A stretch of DNA of 64,000 nt from UBA7803 sp040219135 (lineage in GTDB: Bacteria > Pseudomonadota > Gammaproteobacteria > Pseudomonadales > Azotimanducaceae). Below, piece after piece: positions 32,725-40,741 of the stretch. Location: assembly GCA_040219135.1 (NCBI GenBank), contig JAVJTA010000011.1, positions 1 to 64,000 on the forward strand. The letters run 5' to 3'. Position numbers and translations under genes: made by a program. Within the stretch, counting starts at the first letter, position 1. Each line of letters opens with the position of its first letter. The notes under the pieces were generated by a model that searched no databases, was not told the origin of the DNA, and saw only the letters and a program-made list of their open reading frames with translations.

Positions 32725-34128
32725 ATGGAGTTGTTAGCCGACGAGTTTATCGACCCGGCCTCTGCCGCTAGACTGGCGCAGGCCGCGTCCGATATCGCCC
32801 TGATTCTCGACGGCAACGGCGTGGTGCTGGACGTCATCGTCCGCGACGCCGACCTTGCCGAAGCCATGCAGGGCAACTGGCGCGGACGGCCCTGGATCGA
32901 GACCGTCACCAGCGAAAGCCGCGAGAAGGTCGAACTGCTGCTGCAGGAAGCCCGCGACCTGGCCGAACCGACCTGGCGTCAGATCAATCACCTCACCGGC
33001 CGCAGCGACTTCGATCGCCCGGTGCGTTACTGCGCCATGAAGATGAACGGCGACGACCGCTACCTGGCACTGGGCCGCGATCTGCATACGGTGGCCGAAC
33101 TGCAGCAGCGGCTGATCGATGCTCAGGAAACCACCGAGCGCGACTACTGGCGCCTGCGCCAGGCCGAGTCCCGGTTCCGTCTGCTGTTCCAGGTCACCTC
33201 CGACGCGGTGATGGTGGTCGAAGCGGAGAACCTTCGCATCATGGAAGCTAACCCGAGCGCCGAGCAGGCCCTCGGCTGGGAGCGCGGTCCGGGCAATTCA
33301 CGACTGCTGTCCTATTTCACCCCGGAACAGGGCAAGGTGGTCCAGTCCACTCTCAACCGCGCCCAGTCCACGGGTCACGCCGAGGCCTCCGACATCGTCC
33401 TGCTCGATTCCGAGCGCCGCTGGTCCCTTTCCGCCTCGGCGCTGCGCTACGGCAACACCGCGGTGTTCATCCTGCGCATGACCAGCGCTGCGGATGCAGC
33501 CAGCATTGCGCAAGACCCGGAGTCCCAGCGCATTCTGCGCCTGGTGGAAGACGCCCCCGACGCCATCGTCATCACCAACGAGGCCGGCCGCATCCTGTCC
33601 GTGAACCATGCGTTCGCGGAGTTTGCCGAACTCGCCAGCGACACTCAGGCGCTCGGCTCCCAGCTCGCCGAATGGCTCGGCCGTTCGTCGGTGGATGTCA
33701 ACGTGCTGCTCGCCAATCTGAAGAAGAACGGACGCATCCGCCTGTTCAACACCAGCCTGACCAGCGCCCACCAGGTCGCCACCGACGTGGAGGTCTCGGC
33801 GGTCACCATCAGCGAAGGCGGCGACACCTGCTTCGGCTTCATCATCCGCAGCACGGCCCAGCGCATCGCCGACTCGGGCGTCGGCAGCAACGGCAGCAGC
33901 CGCTCGGTGGAACAGCTCACCGAACTGGTCGGCAGCGTGCCGCTGAAAGAACTGGTCCGGGAGTCCGCCGACCTCATCGAACGGCTGAGCATCGAGGCTG
34001 CTCTGAAGCTCACCAACGGCAACCGCGCCGCCGCCGCCGAAATGCTGGGACTGAGCCGCCAGAGCCTGTACGTGAAGCTGCGCCGCTACGACCTCGGCGA
34101 CAAATCCCAGGACAGCAACGGCGACTGA
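32725..34128 (+). CDS. ppsR: Photosynthesis repressor PpsR (CrtJ)
   Basis: 467 residues with three PAS-like domains (about 10-120, 148-255, 268-375), a helical linker (DLHTVAELQQRLIDAQETTERDYW) and a Fis-type HTH at the C-terminus (AAAAEMLGLSRQSLYVKLRRY). PpsR represses bch, crt and puc genes by binding TGT-N12-ACA dyads, several of which occur in this window. Its only cysteines are Cys103 and Cys369. None lies in the HTH, where the redox cysteine of Rhodobacter PpsR/CrtJ is found (Ser422 appears to occupy that region). The regulator is probably aerobic repressor-like, but its redox chemistry may differ. Confidence 0.95.
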   Translation: MELLADEFIDPASAARLAQAASDIALILDGNGVVLDVIVRDADLAEAMQGNWRGRPWIETVTSESREKVELLLQEARDLAEPTWRQINHLTGRSDFDRPVRYCAMKMNGDDRYLALGRDLHTVAELQQRLIDAQETTERDYWRLRQAESRFRLLFQVTSDAVMVVEAENLRIMEANPSAEQALGWERGPGNSRLLSYFTPEQGKVVQSTLNRAQSTGHAEASDIVLLDSERRWSLSASALRYGNTAVFILRMTSAADAASIAQDPESQRILRLVEDAPDAIVITNEAGRILSVNHAFAEFAELASDTQALGSQLAEWLGRSSVDVNVLLANLKKNGRIRLFNTSLTSAHQVATDVEVSAVTISEGGDTCFGFIIRSTAQRIADSGVGSNGSSRSVEQLTELVGSVPLKELVRESADLIERLSIEAALKLTNGNRAAAAEMLGLSRQSLYVKLRRYDLGDKSQDSNGD

Positions 34129-34175
34129 TACCACCCTCCAGCTGGCGCGGAGTCAGCGGCCCATCACCCGGAAAG

Positions 34176-34216
34176 TGTAAGTTGTAATTGACACGACAAA
34201 GTGTCAAGCATACGCT
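34176..34216 (+). promoter_or_regulatory. bchG promoter with exact PpsR site
   Basis: TGTAAGTTGTAATTGACA (34176-34193) is an exact TGT-N12-ACA site. Its end overlaps a perfect -35 box TTGACA (34188-34193). A weak -10 TACGCT lies 17 bases on (34211-34216), which predicts transcription starting at or near the bchG ATG. A second dyad TGACAC-N6-GTGTCA (34189-34206) overlaps the same -35 box. Confidence 0.65.
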
Positions 34217-34222
34217 GGCAAG

Positions 34223-35122
34223 ATGGTCGTGCCAGCCCCCTCCGCGGTCCTCGAACTCCTGAAACCCATCACCTGGTTCGCGCCGATCTGGGCTTTCGCC
34301 TGCGGCGCAGTCTCGTCCGCGGCGTTTCCCGGGGGACTCCTCGAAGACGGCCGCTGGCTCGCGCTGCTCGGCGGCCTGGCGCTCGCCGGTCCGCTGGTGT
34401 GCGGCACCAGCCAGGCGGTCAACGACTGGTTTGACCGTCATGTCGACGCGATCAACGAACCCGACCGACCGGTGCCGTCCGGGCGCATTCCCGGCCGCTG
34501 GGGACTCTACATCGGCGTGCTGTGGACGACGTTGTCCCTGCTGGTGGCCGCCGCTCTCGGCCCCTGGGTGCTGGCCGCCGCCGCGTTCGGACTGACCCTG
34601 GCCTGGCTCTACAGCGCCCCGCCCCTGCGCCTGAAGCGCAACGGCTGGTGGGGCAACAGCGCGGTCGCCATCTGCTACGAAGGCTTGCCGTGGCTGACCG
34701 GCGCCCTGGTGGTCGCCTCGGTTCTGCCGGGCTGGAAGGTCACCGGGGTCGCCGTGCTCTACAGCCTCGGCGCCCACGGCATCATGACCCTCAACGACTT
34801 CAAATCCGTGGACGGCGACACCCGCATGGGGCTGCGCTCCCTGCCCGTGCAGCTCGGCGTCGAGCGCGCGGCACAACTCGCCTGCGCAGTCATGGCGATT
34901 CCGCAGATGGTGGTCATCGGCCTGCTCTGGAATTGGGGCCTGCCCGGCTACGCCAGCATCATCGGCGTCCTGCTGATCACTCAGTTCTTGCTCATGGGCC
35001 GGCTGCTCGACGATCCGCACGGCCGCGCCCCGTGGTACAACGCCACCGGCACCAGCCTCTACGTGCTCGGCATGCTGGTGGCCGCGCTGGCCCTGCGCAG
35101 CCTGCCGGTCGCAACGGCATGA
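34223..35122 (+). CDS. bchG: Bacteriochlorophyll synthase (BchG)
   Basis: A 299-residue UbiA-type membrane prenyltransferase that attaches the geranylgeranyl or phytyl tail to bacteriochlorophyllide a. The Mg-diphosphate motif is NDWFDRHVDAINEPDRPVPSG, and the second is LNDFKSVDGDTRMGLRSLPV. The N-terminus ELLKPITWFAPIWAFACG is family-typical, so the start is nearly fixed. No clear ribosome site precedes it, and the promoter position suggests a leaderless or very short leader mRNA. It is followed with ATGA overlap by the PucC-type gene. Confidence 0.95.
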   Translation: MVVPAPSAVLELLKPITWFAPIWAFACGAVSSAAFPGGLLEDGRWLALLGGLALAGPLVCGTSQAVNDWFDRHVDAINEPDRPVPSGRIPGRWGLYIGVLWTTLSLLVAAALGPWVLAAAAFGLTLAWLYSAPPLRLKRNGWWGNSAVAICYEGLPWLTGALVVASVLPGWKVTGVAVLYSLGAHGIMTLNDFKSVDGDTRMGLRSLPVQLGVERAAQLACAVMAIPQMVVIGLLWNWGLPGYASIIGVLLITQFLLMGRLLDDPHGRAPWYNATGTSLYVLGMLVAALALRSLPVATA

Positions 35123-36480
35123 GCGCGCCGGGGGCCCTCAGCTGGCTCGGCATCGTCCGCCTCGGGCTGGTGCAGACCTCGCTCGGCGCCATCGTCGTGC
35201 TCACTACGTCCACCATGAATCGGATCATGGTCATCGAGCTGGCGCTGCCCGCCATGATTCCCGGCTTCCTCGTCGCTCTGCACTACGTCGTGCAGCTGTC
35301 CCGGCCCCGCTTCGGTCATGCCTCCGACGAGTCGGGTCGGCGCACGCCGTGGATCATCACCGGCATGGCGATTCTTGCCGTCGGCGGAGTCCTCGCCGCG
35401 GTGGCCACCGCCTGGGCCGACAGCGCGCGCTATGCGGGCCTTGCCTGCGCCGTGCTCGCCTTCGTGCTCATCGGCCTCGGCGTGGGACTGTCAGGAACGT
35501 CGCTGCTGGCGCTGCTCGCCCGCCAGGTCGGCCCGCGCCAGCGCGCCGCCGCCGGCAGCGTGGTGTGGATCATGATGATCGCCGGTTTCGTGGTCACCGC
35601 CGGTGTGGTCGGCCAGTTCCTCGATCCCTACTCCGGCGAACGCCTGGTGGTCATCACTGCCATCGTCGCCGCCATCGCGCTGACCGTCACCGTGCTCGCC
35701 GTTACCGGAATCGAGCCATGCGCCCCTGTCAGAGCGGCCGTCGTGCCTGCGCCAACGACCGACGGCGCCGCTCGGGGCGTCGCCTTCCGCTTCGCGCTGG
35801 CCACCGTCTGGGCCGATGATCGGTCGCGCACGTTCACCGTGTTCGTATTCGTCTCGATGCTCGCCTACAGCACTCAGGACCTCATTCTCGAGCCCTTTGC
35901 CGGCGCGATCTTCGGAATGACCCCAGGGGAATCCACTCAGCTCGCCGGCGTGCAGAACGCCGGCGTGCTGCTCGGCATGCTGCTCGTCGCTGTGTCCGGC
36001 AGCCTGTTGCCGAACCGTCGCACCGCGGCCCTGCGTACCTGGGTGGTGGGCGGCTGCGCCGCCTCGGGCGCCGCATTGCTGGGCCTCACCTGCGCCGGCA
36101 TCAGTGGACCGGGCTGGCCGCTGGCCGCTTCGGTGTTTGCTCTCGGCCTTGCCAACGGCGTGTTCGCGGCGGCAGCCATCGCCATGATGATGGCGCTCGC
36201 CGGTGCGCACGGCGACGGCCGCGAGGGTGTGCGCATGGGCCTGTGGGGCGCTGCCCAGGCCATGGCCTTCGCCCTCGGGGGTTTCCTCGGTACCGCCGCC
36301 ATCGACGTACTGCGCCTGCTGCTGCCGTCTCCGGCACTGGCCTACGCCTCGGTGTTCGCCATCGAGGCCTGCATTTTCCTGATTGCCGCGCACCTGGCGC
36401 GCGGCATTCGCGTTCCCGACGCAGCCCCGGCGCAGCCCGCCGAGATGTCGAATCACGAACCCTGGAGGCTCTCCACATGA
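35119..36480 (+). CDS. PucC-family BCD transporter-like protein
   Basis: A 453-residue MFS-fold membrane protein of the PucC/LhaA/Bch2 group. It has NRIMVIELALPAMIPGFLVALHY near the N-terminus and STQDLILEPFAGAIFGMTPGESTQLAGVQ in the middle. It is the second such protein in the PGC (see lhaA) and lies between bchG and bchP, the usual 'bch2' position. Expected role: delivery of pigment to, or assembly of, light-harvesting complexes. Both ends overlap neighbours as ATGA. Confidence 0.92.
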   Translation: MSAPGALSWLGIVRLGLVQTSLGAIVVLTTSTMNRIMVIELALPAMIPGFLVALHYVVQLSRPRFGHASDESGRRTPWIITGMAILAVGGVLAAVATAWADSARYAGLACAVLAFVLIGLGVGLSGTSLLALLARQVGPRQRAAAGSVVWIMMIAGFVVTAGVVGQFLDPYSGERLVVITAIVAAIALTVTVLAVTGIEPCAPVRAAVVPAPTTDGAARGVAFRFALATVWADDRSRTFTVFVFVSMLAYSTQDLILEPFAGAIFGMTPGESTQLAGVQNAGVLLGMLLVAVSGSLLPNRRTAALRTWVVGGCAASGAALLGLTCAGISGPGWPLAASVFALGLANGVFAAAAIAMMMALAGAHGDGREGVRMGLWGAAQAMAFALGGFLGTAAIDVLRLLLPSPALAYASVFAIEACIFLIAAHLARGIRVPDAAPAQPAEMSNHEPWRLST

Positions 36481-37712
36481 CCCGCGCTTGCGATTACGAC
36501 GTCATCGTCATCGGCGGCGGCCCTGCCGGCGCTACCGCCGCCACCGAACTCGCCGGCGACGGCCACCGGGTTCTGCTGGTGGATCCCGGCGCCCGCATCA
36601 AGCCCTGCGGCGGTGCGGTACCGCCGCGCCTGGTCGACGAGTTCAACATTCCCCAGCGACTCGTGGTGGCGCACATCAACAAGGCGCGCATCATTTCGCC
36701 GCGGGCCCGCTACGTGGACATGCCCATCGACGGCGGCTACGTCGGCATGGTGGACCGCAAGGACTTCGACGAAGCGCTGCGCAAGCGCGCCGAAGAAGCC
36801 GGCGCCGAACGTCTGCGCGGCGCCTTCGTGCGCCTCGCCGAGAACGCCGATGGCAGCACCGTGGTGCAGGTCCGCGATCCGGATGGCAGCACCCGGGACC
36901 TGACCTGCCGCATCGTGGTCGGCGCCGACGGCGCCAACTCCCAGGTTGCCAGCCAGGGCCTGTACAACGCCTCGCGGATGTCCCAGGTGATGAAGCGCGA
37001 CGAGGTTCTGCGTTTCGTGCCCGGCGAGAACCCCATGCACCACGTGGCCGCCTACCACGAGATCATCGAGGCGCCCCGGGACGACTTCGACGGCCGGCGC
37101 TGCGACGTCTACTACGACAGCACCCTGTCCCCCGACTTCTACGCCTGGGTCTTTCCCCACGGCGATACCGTGAGCGTCGGCGTCGGCACCGCCCAGCGCG
37201 GGTTCCCGCTGCGCCAGGCCGTGACCGCGCTGCGCGACCGGCTCGGCCTCACCGGCCAGGAAACGGTGCGCCGAGAGGGCGCGCCGATTCCCCTGCACCC
37301 GCTGAAGCGCTGGGACAACGGCCGCAACGTCATCGTCGCCGGCGACGCCGCCGGGGTGGTGGCACCCGCCTCCGGCGAAGGCATCTACTACGCCATGGTC
37401 AGCGGCCGGCTGGTGGGCCGGGCCGTGGCGCGGACCCTCGACACCGGCAACGCCAGGGCGCTGCGCCAGGCGCGCAGCGCCTTCATGCACGAGCACGCCC
37501 AGGTGTTCCGCGTGCTCGCCATGATGCAGAAGTACTGGTACACCACCGACGATCGCCGCGAGCGCTTCGTGCGCATCTGCGAAGACCGCGACGTGCAGCA
37601 TCTGACCTGGAAGGCCTACATGGACAAGCGCCTGGTCCGCGCCAAGCCGTTTGCGCACGCGCGGATCTTCTTCAAGAACGTCGGCCACCTGACCGGACTT
37701 GCTTCGGCCTGA
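36477..37712 (+). CDS. bchP: Geranylgeranyl reductase BchP
   Basis: A 411-residue FAD-dependent reductase that saturates the geranylgeranyl tail to phytyl. The N-terminal dinucleotide motif is VIVIGGGPAGATAA. KPCGGAVPPRLVDEF and the GD motif VIVAGDAAGVVAPASGEGIYYAM are hallmarks of the family. The start overlaps the previous stop (ATGA). It completes the bchG-pucC-bchP block. Confidence 0.96.
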   Translation: MTRACDYDVIVIGGGPAGATAATELAGDGHRVLLVDPGARIKPCGGAVPPRLVDEFNIPQRLVVAHINKARIISPRARYVDMPIDGGYVGMVDRKDFDEALRKRAEEAGAERLRGAFVRLAENADGSTVVQVRDPDGSTRDLTCRIVVGADGANSQVASQGLYNASRMSQVMKRDEVLRFVPGENPMHHVAAYHEIIEAPRDDFDGRRCDVYYDSTLSPDFYAWVFPHGDTVSVGVGTAQRGFPLRQAVTALRDRLGLTGQETVRREGAPIPLHPLKRWDNGRNVIVAGDAAGVVAPASGEGIYYAMVSGRLVGRAVARTLDTGNARALRQARSAFMHEHAQVFRVLAMMQKYWYTTDDRRERFVRICEDRDVQHLTWKAYMDKRLVRAKPFAHARIFFKNVGHLTGLASA

Positions 37713-37759
37713 CCGGCGCTGTCATTCTCCCCGACCCAACGGCTCGGTGAGACGATTCG

Positions 37760-38227
37760 ATGACAGCCTATCTGGTGGCCGGCGGCATCGCCTTCGTTGC
37801 GGCGATGCTCGGCGGCCTCGCCACCGACATCGGCGACTGGTACCGCAATCTCCAGAAACCGTCCTGGCAGCCGCCGGACTGGTTGTTCGCGCCGGTATGG
37901 ACGCTGATCTTCGCCCTCATTGCCTGGTCCGCGGGTGCGGCCTGGCTGGCCGCCACGCCCGAGGTGCGCAGCGTCCAGGTGGTGCTGCCGTTCGCCGCCA
38001 ACCTGCTGCTGAACGTCGCCTGGAGTTTTCTGTTCTTCCGCCTGCAGCGGCCACGCCTGGCGCTCAAGGAGCTGCTGCTGCTGTGGCTGTCCATCGTCGT
38101 GCTGATGGCCGCACTGTGGCCGATCTCCGAGTTCGCCGCCCTGCTGCTCCTGCCCTATCTGCTCTGGGTCAGTTTCGCCGGCTGGCTGAACCTGACCATC
38201 GTCCGCCTGAATCCCGCGGTCGGCTGA
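37760..38227 (+). CDS. tspO: TspO/MBR tryptophan-rich sensory protein
   Basis: A 155-residue five-helix membrane protein. Trp-rich signatures include YRNLQKPSWQPPDWLFAPVWTLIFALIAWSAG and NLLLNVAWSFLFF. TspO binds porphyrins and, in Rhodobacter, damps expression of pigment genes in response to oxygen. Its place 47 bases after bchP fits such a role. Which porphyrin step it senses here is unknown. Confidence 0.93.
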   Translation: MTAYLVAGGIAFVAAMLGGLATDIGDWYRNLQKPSWQPPDWLFAPVWTLIFALIAWSAGAAWLAATPEVRSVQVVLPFAANLLLNVAWSFLFFRLQRPRLALKELLLLWLSIVVLMAALWPISEFAALLLLPYLLWVSFAGWLNLTIVRLNPAVG

Positions 38228-38231
38228 CGTC

Positions 38232-38492
38232 GTGGATGGCGCCTGGACGTGGCTGATCGACGGGATTCTGCTTCTCGTGCTGATCGAGGCGCTTTTGCTG
38301 TGGTGGCGTCAGCGGCAGGCGCCGCGACGCGACCGGCTCGCCAGCCAGCTCACCCTGGCCTCCGGCGCCGGCCTGATGCTGGCGCTGCGAGCCGCCATTG
38401 TGGATTCCAGCAGCGGACTGCTGCTCGCCCTGGCCCTCGCACTCGTCGCCCACGCTGCCTGGCTGTTCATCAGCCTCCCGGCCAGGTCCTGA
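38232..38492 (+). CDS. Small two- or three-helix membrane protein
   Basis: 86 residues from a GTG start, 4 bases after the tspO stop, so almost certainly co-translated with it. Hydrophobic stretches are WLIDGILLLVLIEALLLWW, LTLASGAGLMLALRAAIV and GLLLALALALVAHAAWLFI, separated by RQRQAPRRDR. No recognised family. Its position between tspO and another membrane gene inside the PGC suggests a photosynthesis-membrane role, which is inference. Confidence 0.7.
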   Translation: MDGAWTWLIDGILLLVLIEALLLWWRQRQAPRRDRLASQLTLASGAGLMLALRAAIVDSSSGLLLALALALVAHAAWLFISLPARS

Positions 38493-38535
38493 GGACGAGA
38501 AGCGGCACGGGCCCAACTTCGATCGGGGGGTGCTG

Positions 38536-39039
38536 ATGAAAAAGGCTCTGAAACTCCTGCACACCCTCGGCGCCATCGGCCTCACCGGGGCCCTGATCGT
38601 GCACCTGATGCTGCTCGCCCAACTCCCTCACCTCGAGACCCTGGCCGAGCAGGCGGCACTTCGTGAAAGCATCGCCACCGTCGCGCGCTGGCTGCTGCTG
38701 CCGTCGCTCACCGTGGTCCTCGCCTGCGGGCTGCTGTCTCTGGCCGCCCACCCGCCGTTCCGCGAGGCGCGCTGGGTGTGGATGAAAGCGCTGCTCGGTC
38801 TCTCCGTGTTCGAGGGCACACTGGTGTCGATCCAGGGGCCCGCGGTGCGCAACGCCGAACTCACCGCGCGCGCGCTCAGTGGCGAGCTGGATCCGGCTCG
38901 GCTCGCCGGGATGATGCACTCCGAATGGGGCGCGCTGTGGGTGATTCTCACCGTGGCCGTGGCCAACGTCGTGCTCGGGGTGCTGCGCCCGAGCCTGCGA
39001 CGACGGCGCAGAGCGACTGCGGCGGAAACTCAGAGCTGA
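38536..39039 (+). CDS. Four-helix integral membrane protein
   Basis: 167 residues with four predicted membrane spans (LLHTLGAIGLTGALIVHLMLLAQ; WLLLPSLTVVLACGLLSLAA; WVWMKALLGLSVFEGTLVS; WGALWVILTVAVANVVLGVL). GGGGGG precedes the ATG by 6-9 bases. A His in helix 1 (IVHLM) and one between spans are possible cofactor sites, but nothing proves this. The layout recalls small heme-binding or DUF2269-type membrane proteins. It is the last gene of the bchG-tspO run before the accessory patch. Confidence 0.7.
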   Translation: MKKALKLLHTLGAIGLTGALIVHLMLLAQLPHLETLAEQAALRESIATVARWLLLPSLTVVLACGLLSLAAHPPFREARWVWMKALLGLSVFEGTLVSIQGPAVRNAELTARALSGELDPARLAGMMHSEWGALWVILTVAVANVVLGVLRPSLRRRRRATAAETQS

Positions 39040-39101
39040 TCGCCGGTCAACCAGCGCGCAATCGTCTGGGAGATCTTGGCGTTTGGTCGGGAGGCCAATC
39101 T

Positions 39102-39625
39102 ATGGTTAAGCGGATTGATTGGAGTCTGATGTCGAGATACTGGCGCACTGCGGTGGTCCTCGCCATGGTGAGCGCAGTGCCTATCTCGTATTCCGAACCG
39201 GAGTCGCTCGGGAGACCATTATCCAGCCCATGAGTTTGGTGATGCCGCTGCCGATCCGCCGGAAAGGGCATTGGTCGTCGAAGACCTGCTATCGGACGGC
39301 ATGAGTGGCGAACCAGTGAATTTCCGTGGTGTTGAATCACAAGTTGTTCCGCTAGATGCCGGTCCAACACTTGTGTGGGCTGAGATCGTGCCCCGGAAAA
39401 TATGGACGATCCCGGGCCGGGGATCTGCCTGTCCGATGGACACGCAACAGGTAGTGCGGGCGACCTGGTCAGGAGGTGTGCGGTTGCCAAGCGGGGAGGA
39501 TCCCGGCGACATCGAGCGAGAACTCTATCGAGTGACCGTGACGAATCCCGATAGTTGCTGCAGGACATCTCGTCGATCCAAACGGGGATCTGAACCCTGA
39601 TACACAGATCGGGGTTGGAAACTAG
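39102..39625 (+). pseudogene. Broken secreted-protein gene (two frameshifts)
   Basis: A GGGAGG ribosome site and ATG at 39102 open a signal peptide (RTAVVLAMVSAVPISYSEPES) that runs into a stop at 39231-39233. A sensible protein continues in another frame from about 39205 (GDHYPAHEFGDAAADPPERA, VVEDLLSDGMSGEPVNFRG, VPLDAGPTLVWAEIVPRKIW). After about 39540 it continues in a third frame (IPIVAAGHLVDPNGDLNPDT, ending IGVGN, TAG 39623-39625). Joined, these give a secreted protein of roughly 170 residues of unknown family. It is either decayed or affected by sequencing indels. Confidence 0.6.
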
Positions 39626-39655
39626 CGTCGGGAAAAAACACCGGGGACAATCGAT

Positions 39656-40591
39656 ATGCGAAAAGTGACTCAGCTGACCCTTATCGCCGCGTTGATACCA
39701 CTACCAACAAGCGCTCAGGTTGCGCAAGGCTTCTTCGACGTGGAAATCAGGCACGTTCCAGTAGCCGGAAACCTACACATGATTCAGCGAGTCGACGGCT
39801 TCGCAAACGTCGGCGTCTTTGTTGGAGAGGAAGGCGTGCTTCTTGTCGACTCTCAGTTCGAACCACACGCAGCCGATCTCGTCGCGGCGGTGAGACAAAT
39901 CAGTGACGGCGAGATTCGTTTCCTGATCAACACGCACGTGCACCCCGATCACATCGGCGGAAACGCAACTCTCGCCGCCAGCGACGTATTGATCTTTGCG
40001 CATGACAATATGCGGGTGCGCATGCTGGAGCGCCGGCTGAGGTTTCCACGAGGAAACGGAGGATTTGCCCCACAGGCGCCAGCCGACGCGCGCCCCTTCA
40101 TCACTTACGACAATGGTCTGACGTTCCACTTCAACGGCGAGGAGGTAAGAGTGTTCCGGGCGCCGCCCGCGCACACGGACGGCGACACGTTCGTACATTT
40201 CCCGGAATCCGATGTTCTTCATCTTGGCGACGTGTTCCGTACTACGAGTTATCCCATTATTGACGTCTACAACGGCGGTACCCTTGCTGGAACAGTCGAG
40301 GCCCTTGACCTGGCGATCAGTCTCGCCGGTCCGAAGACGAGAGTGATCCCTGGCCACGGAATCGATGCAGTGGGAAAACGAGAACTCGAACGTTTTCGAA
40401 ACATGATCGTTGATGTCAGGGAGCGAGTGCGCGACTTGATCGCCCAGGGAAACACTCTTGACGAGGTGATGGCTGCAAACCCGACAGCAGACTTCGAGAA
40501 GGAGTGGGGGAATGTACCTACGTGGTCAGCAAACGATTTCGTTCCCATTGTCTACCACCAGCTCGGAGGGGGATCACTTTACGAGCGGTAG
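39656..40591 (+). CDS. Secreted metallo-beta-lactamase-fold hydrolase (second copy)
   Basis: 311 residues. Signal peptide MRKVTQLTLIAALIPLPTSA, then an MBL domain with HTHVHPDH (His94, His96, Asp98, His99), APPAHTDGDT and VIPGHG. It is a divergent relative of the gene at 10.7-11.7 kb; shared segments include TFHFNGE, HLGDVF and YP.IDV. Codons are less GC-biased than in neighbouring bch genes, which suggests recent acquisition. The substrate is unknown. It follows the broken secreted-protein gene by 30 bases. Confidence 0.85.
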   Translation: MRKVTQLTLIAALIPLPTSAQVAQGFFDVEIRHVPVAGNLHMIQRVDGFANVGVFVGEEGVLLVDSQFEPHAADLVAAVRQISDGEIRFLINTHVHPDHIGGNATLAASDVLIFAHDNMRVRMLERRLRFPRGNGGFAPQAPADARPFITYDNGLTFHFNGEEVRVFRAPPAHTDGDTFVHFPESDVLHLGDVFRTTSYPIIDVYNGGTLAGTVEALDLAISLAGPKTRVIPGHGIDAVGKRELERFRNMIVDVRERVRDLIAQGNTLDEVMAANPTADFEKEWGNVPTWSANDFVPIVYHQLGGGSLYER

Positions 40592-40741
40592 CGAAGACGC
40601 GCCAATGCCCGGATCTTCGAGCACGAGTTCGTCCTCTAATGCTTATCCGGCCTGGCAACCATGCTCGAACTCGTCCACAGGGCCGAGAACTGCAGTCCTC
40701 TCCATCGGTCATGAGACCGCGAAGGATCGGTCGGTCGCGAC

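Noticed and set aside
34522..35118. Upstream extension of the PucC-type frame inside bchG
   Set aside because: Arg/Pro-rich translation of the bchG shadow; the ATG at 35119 overlaps the bchG stop as expected.
39271..39600. A 109-residue intact gene
   Set aside because: It begins with TTG in the middle of a longer broken protein and ends in an implausible Arg/Ser tail; a pseudogene fits better.
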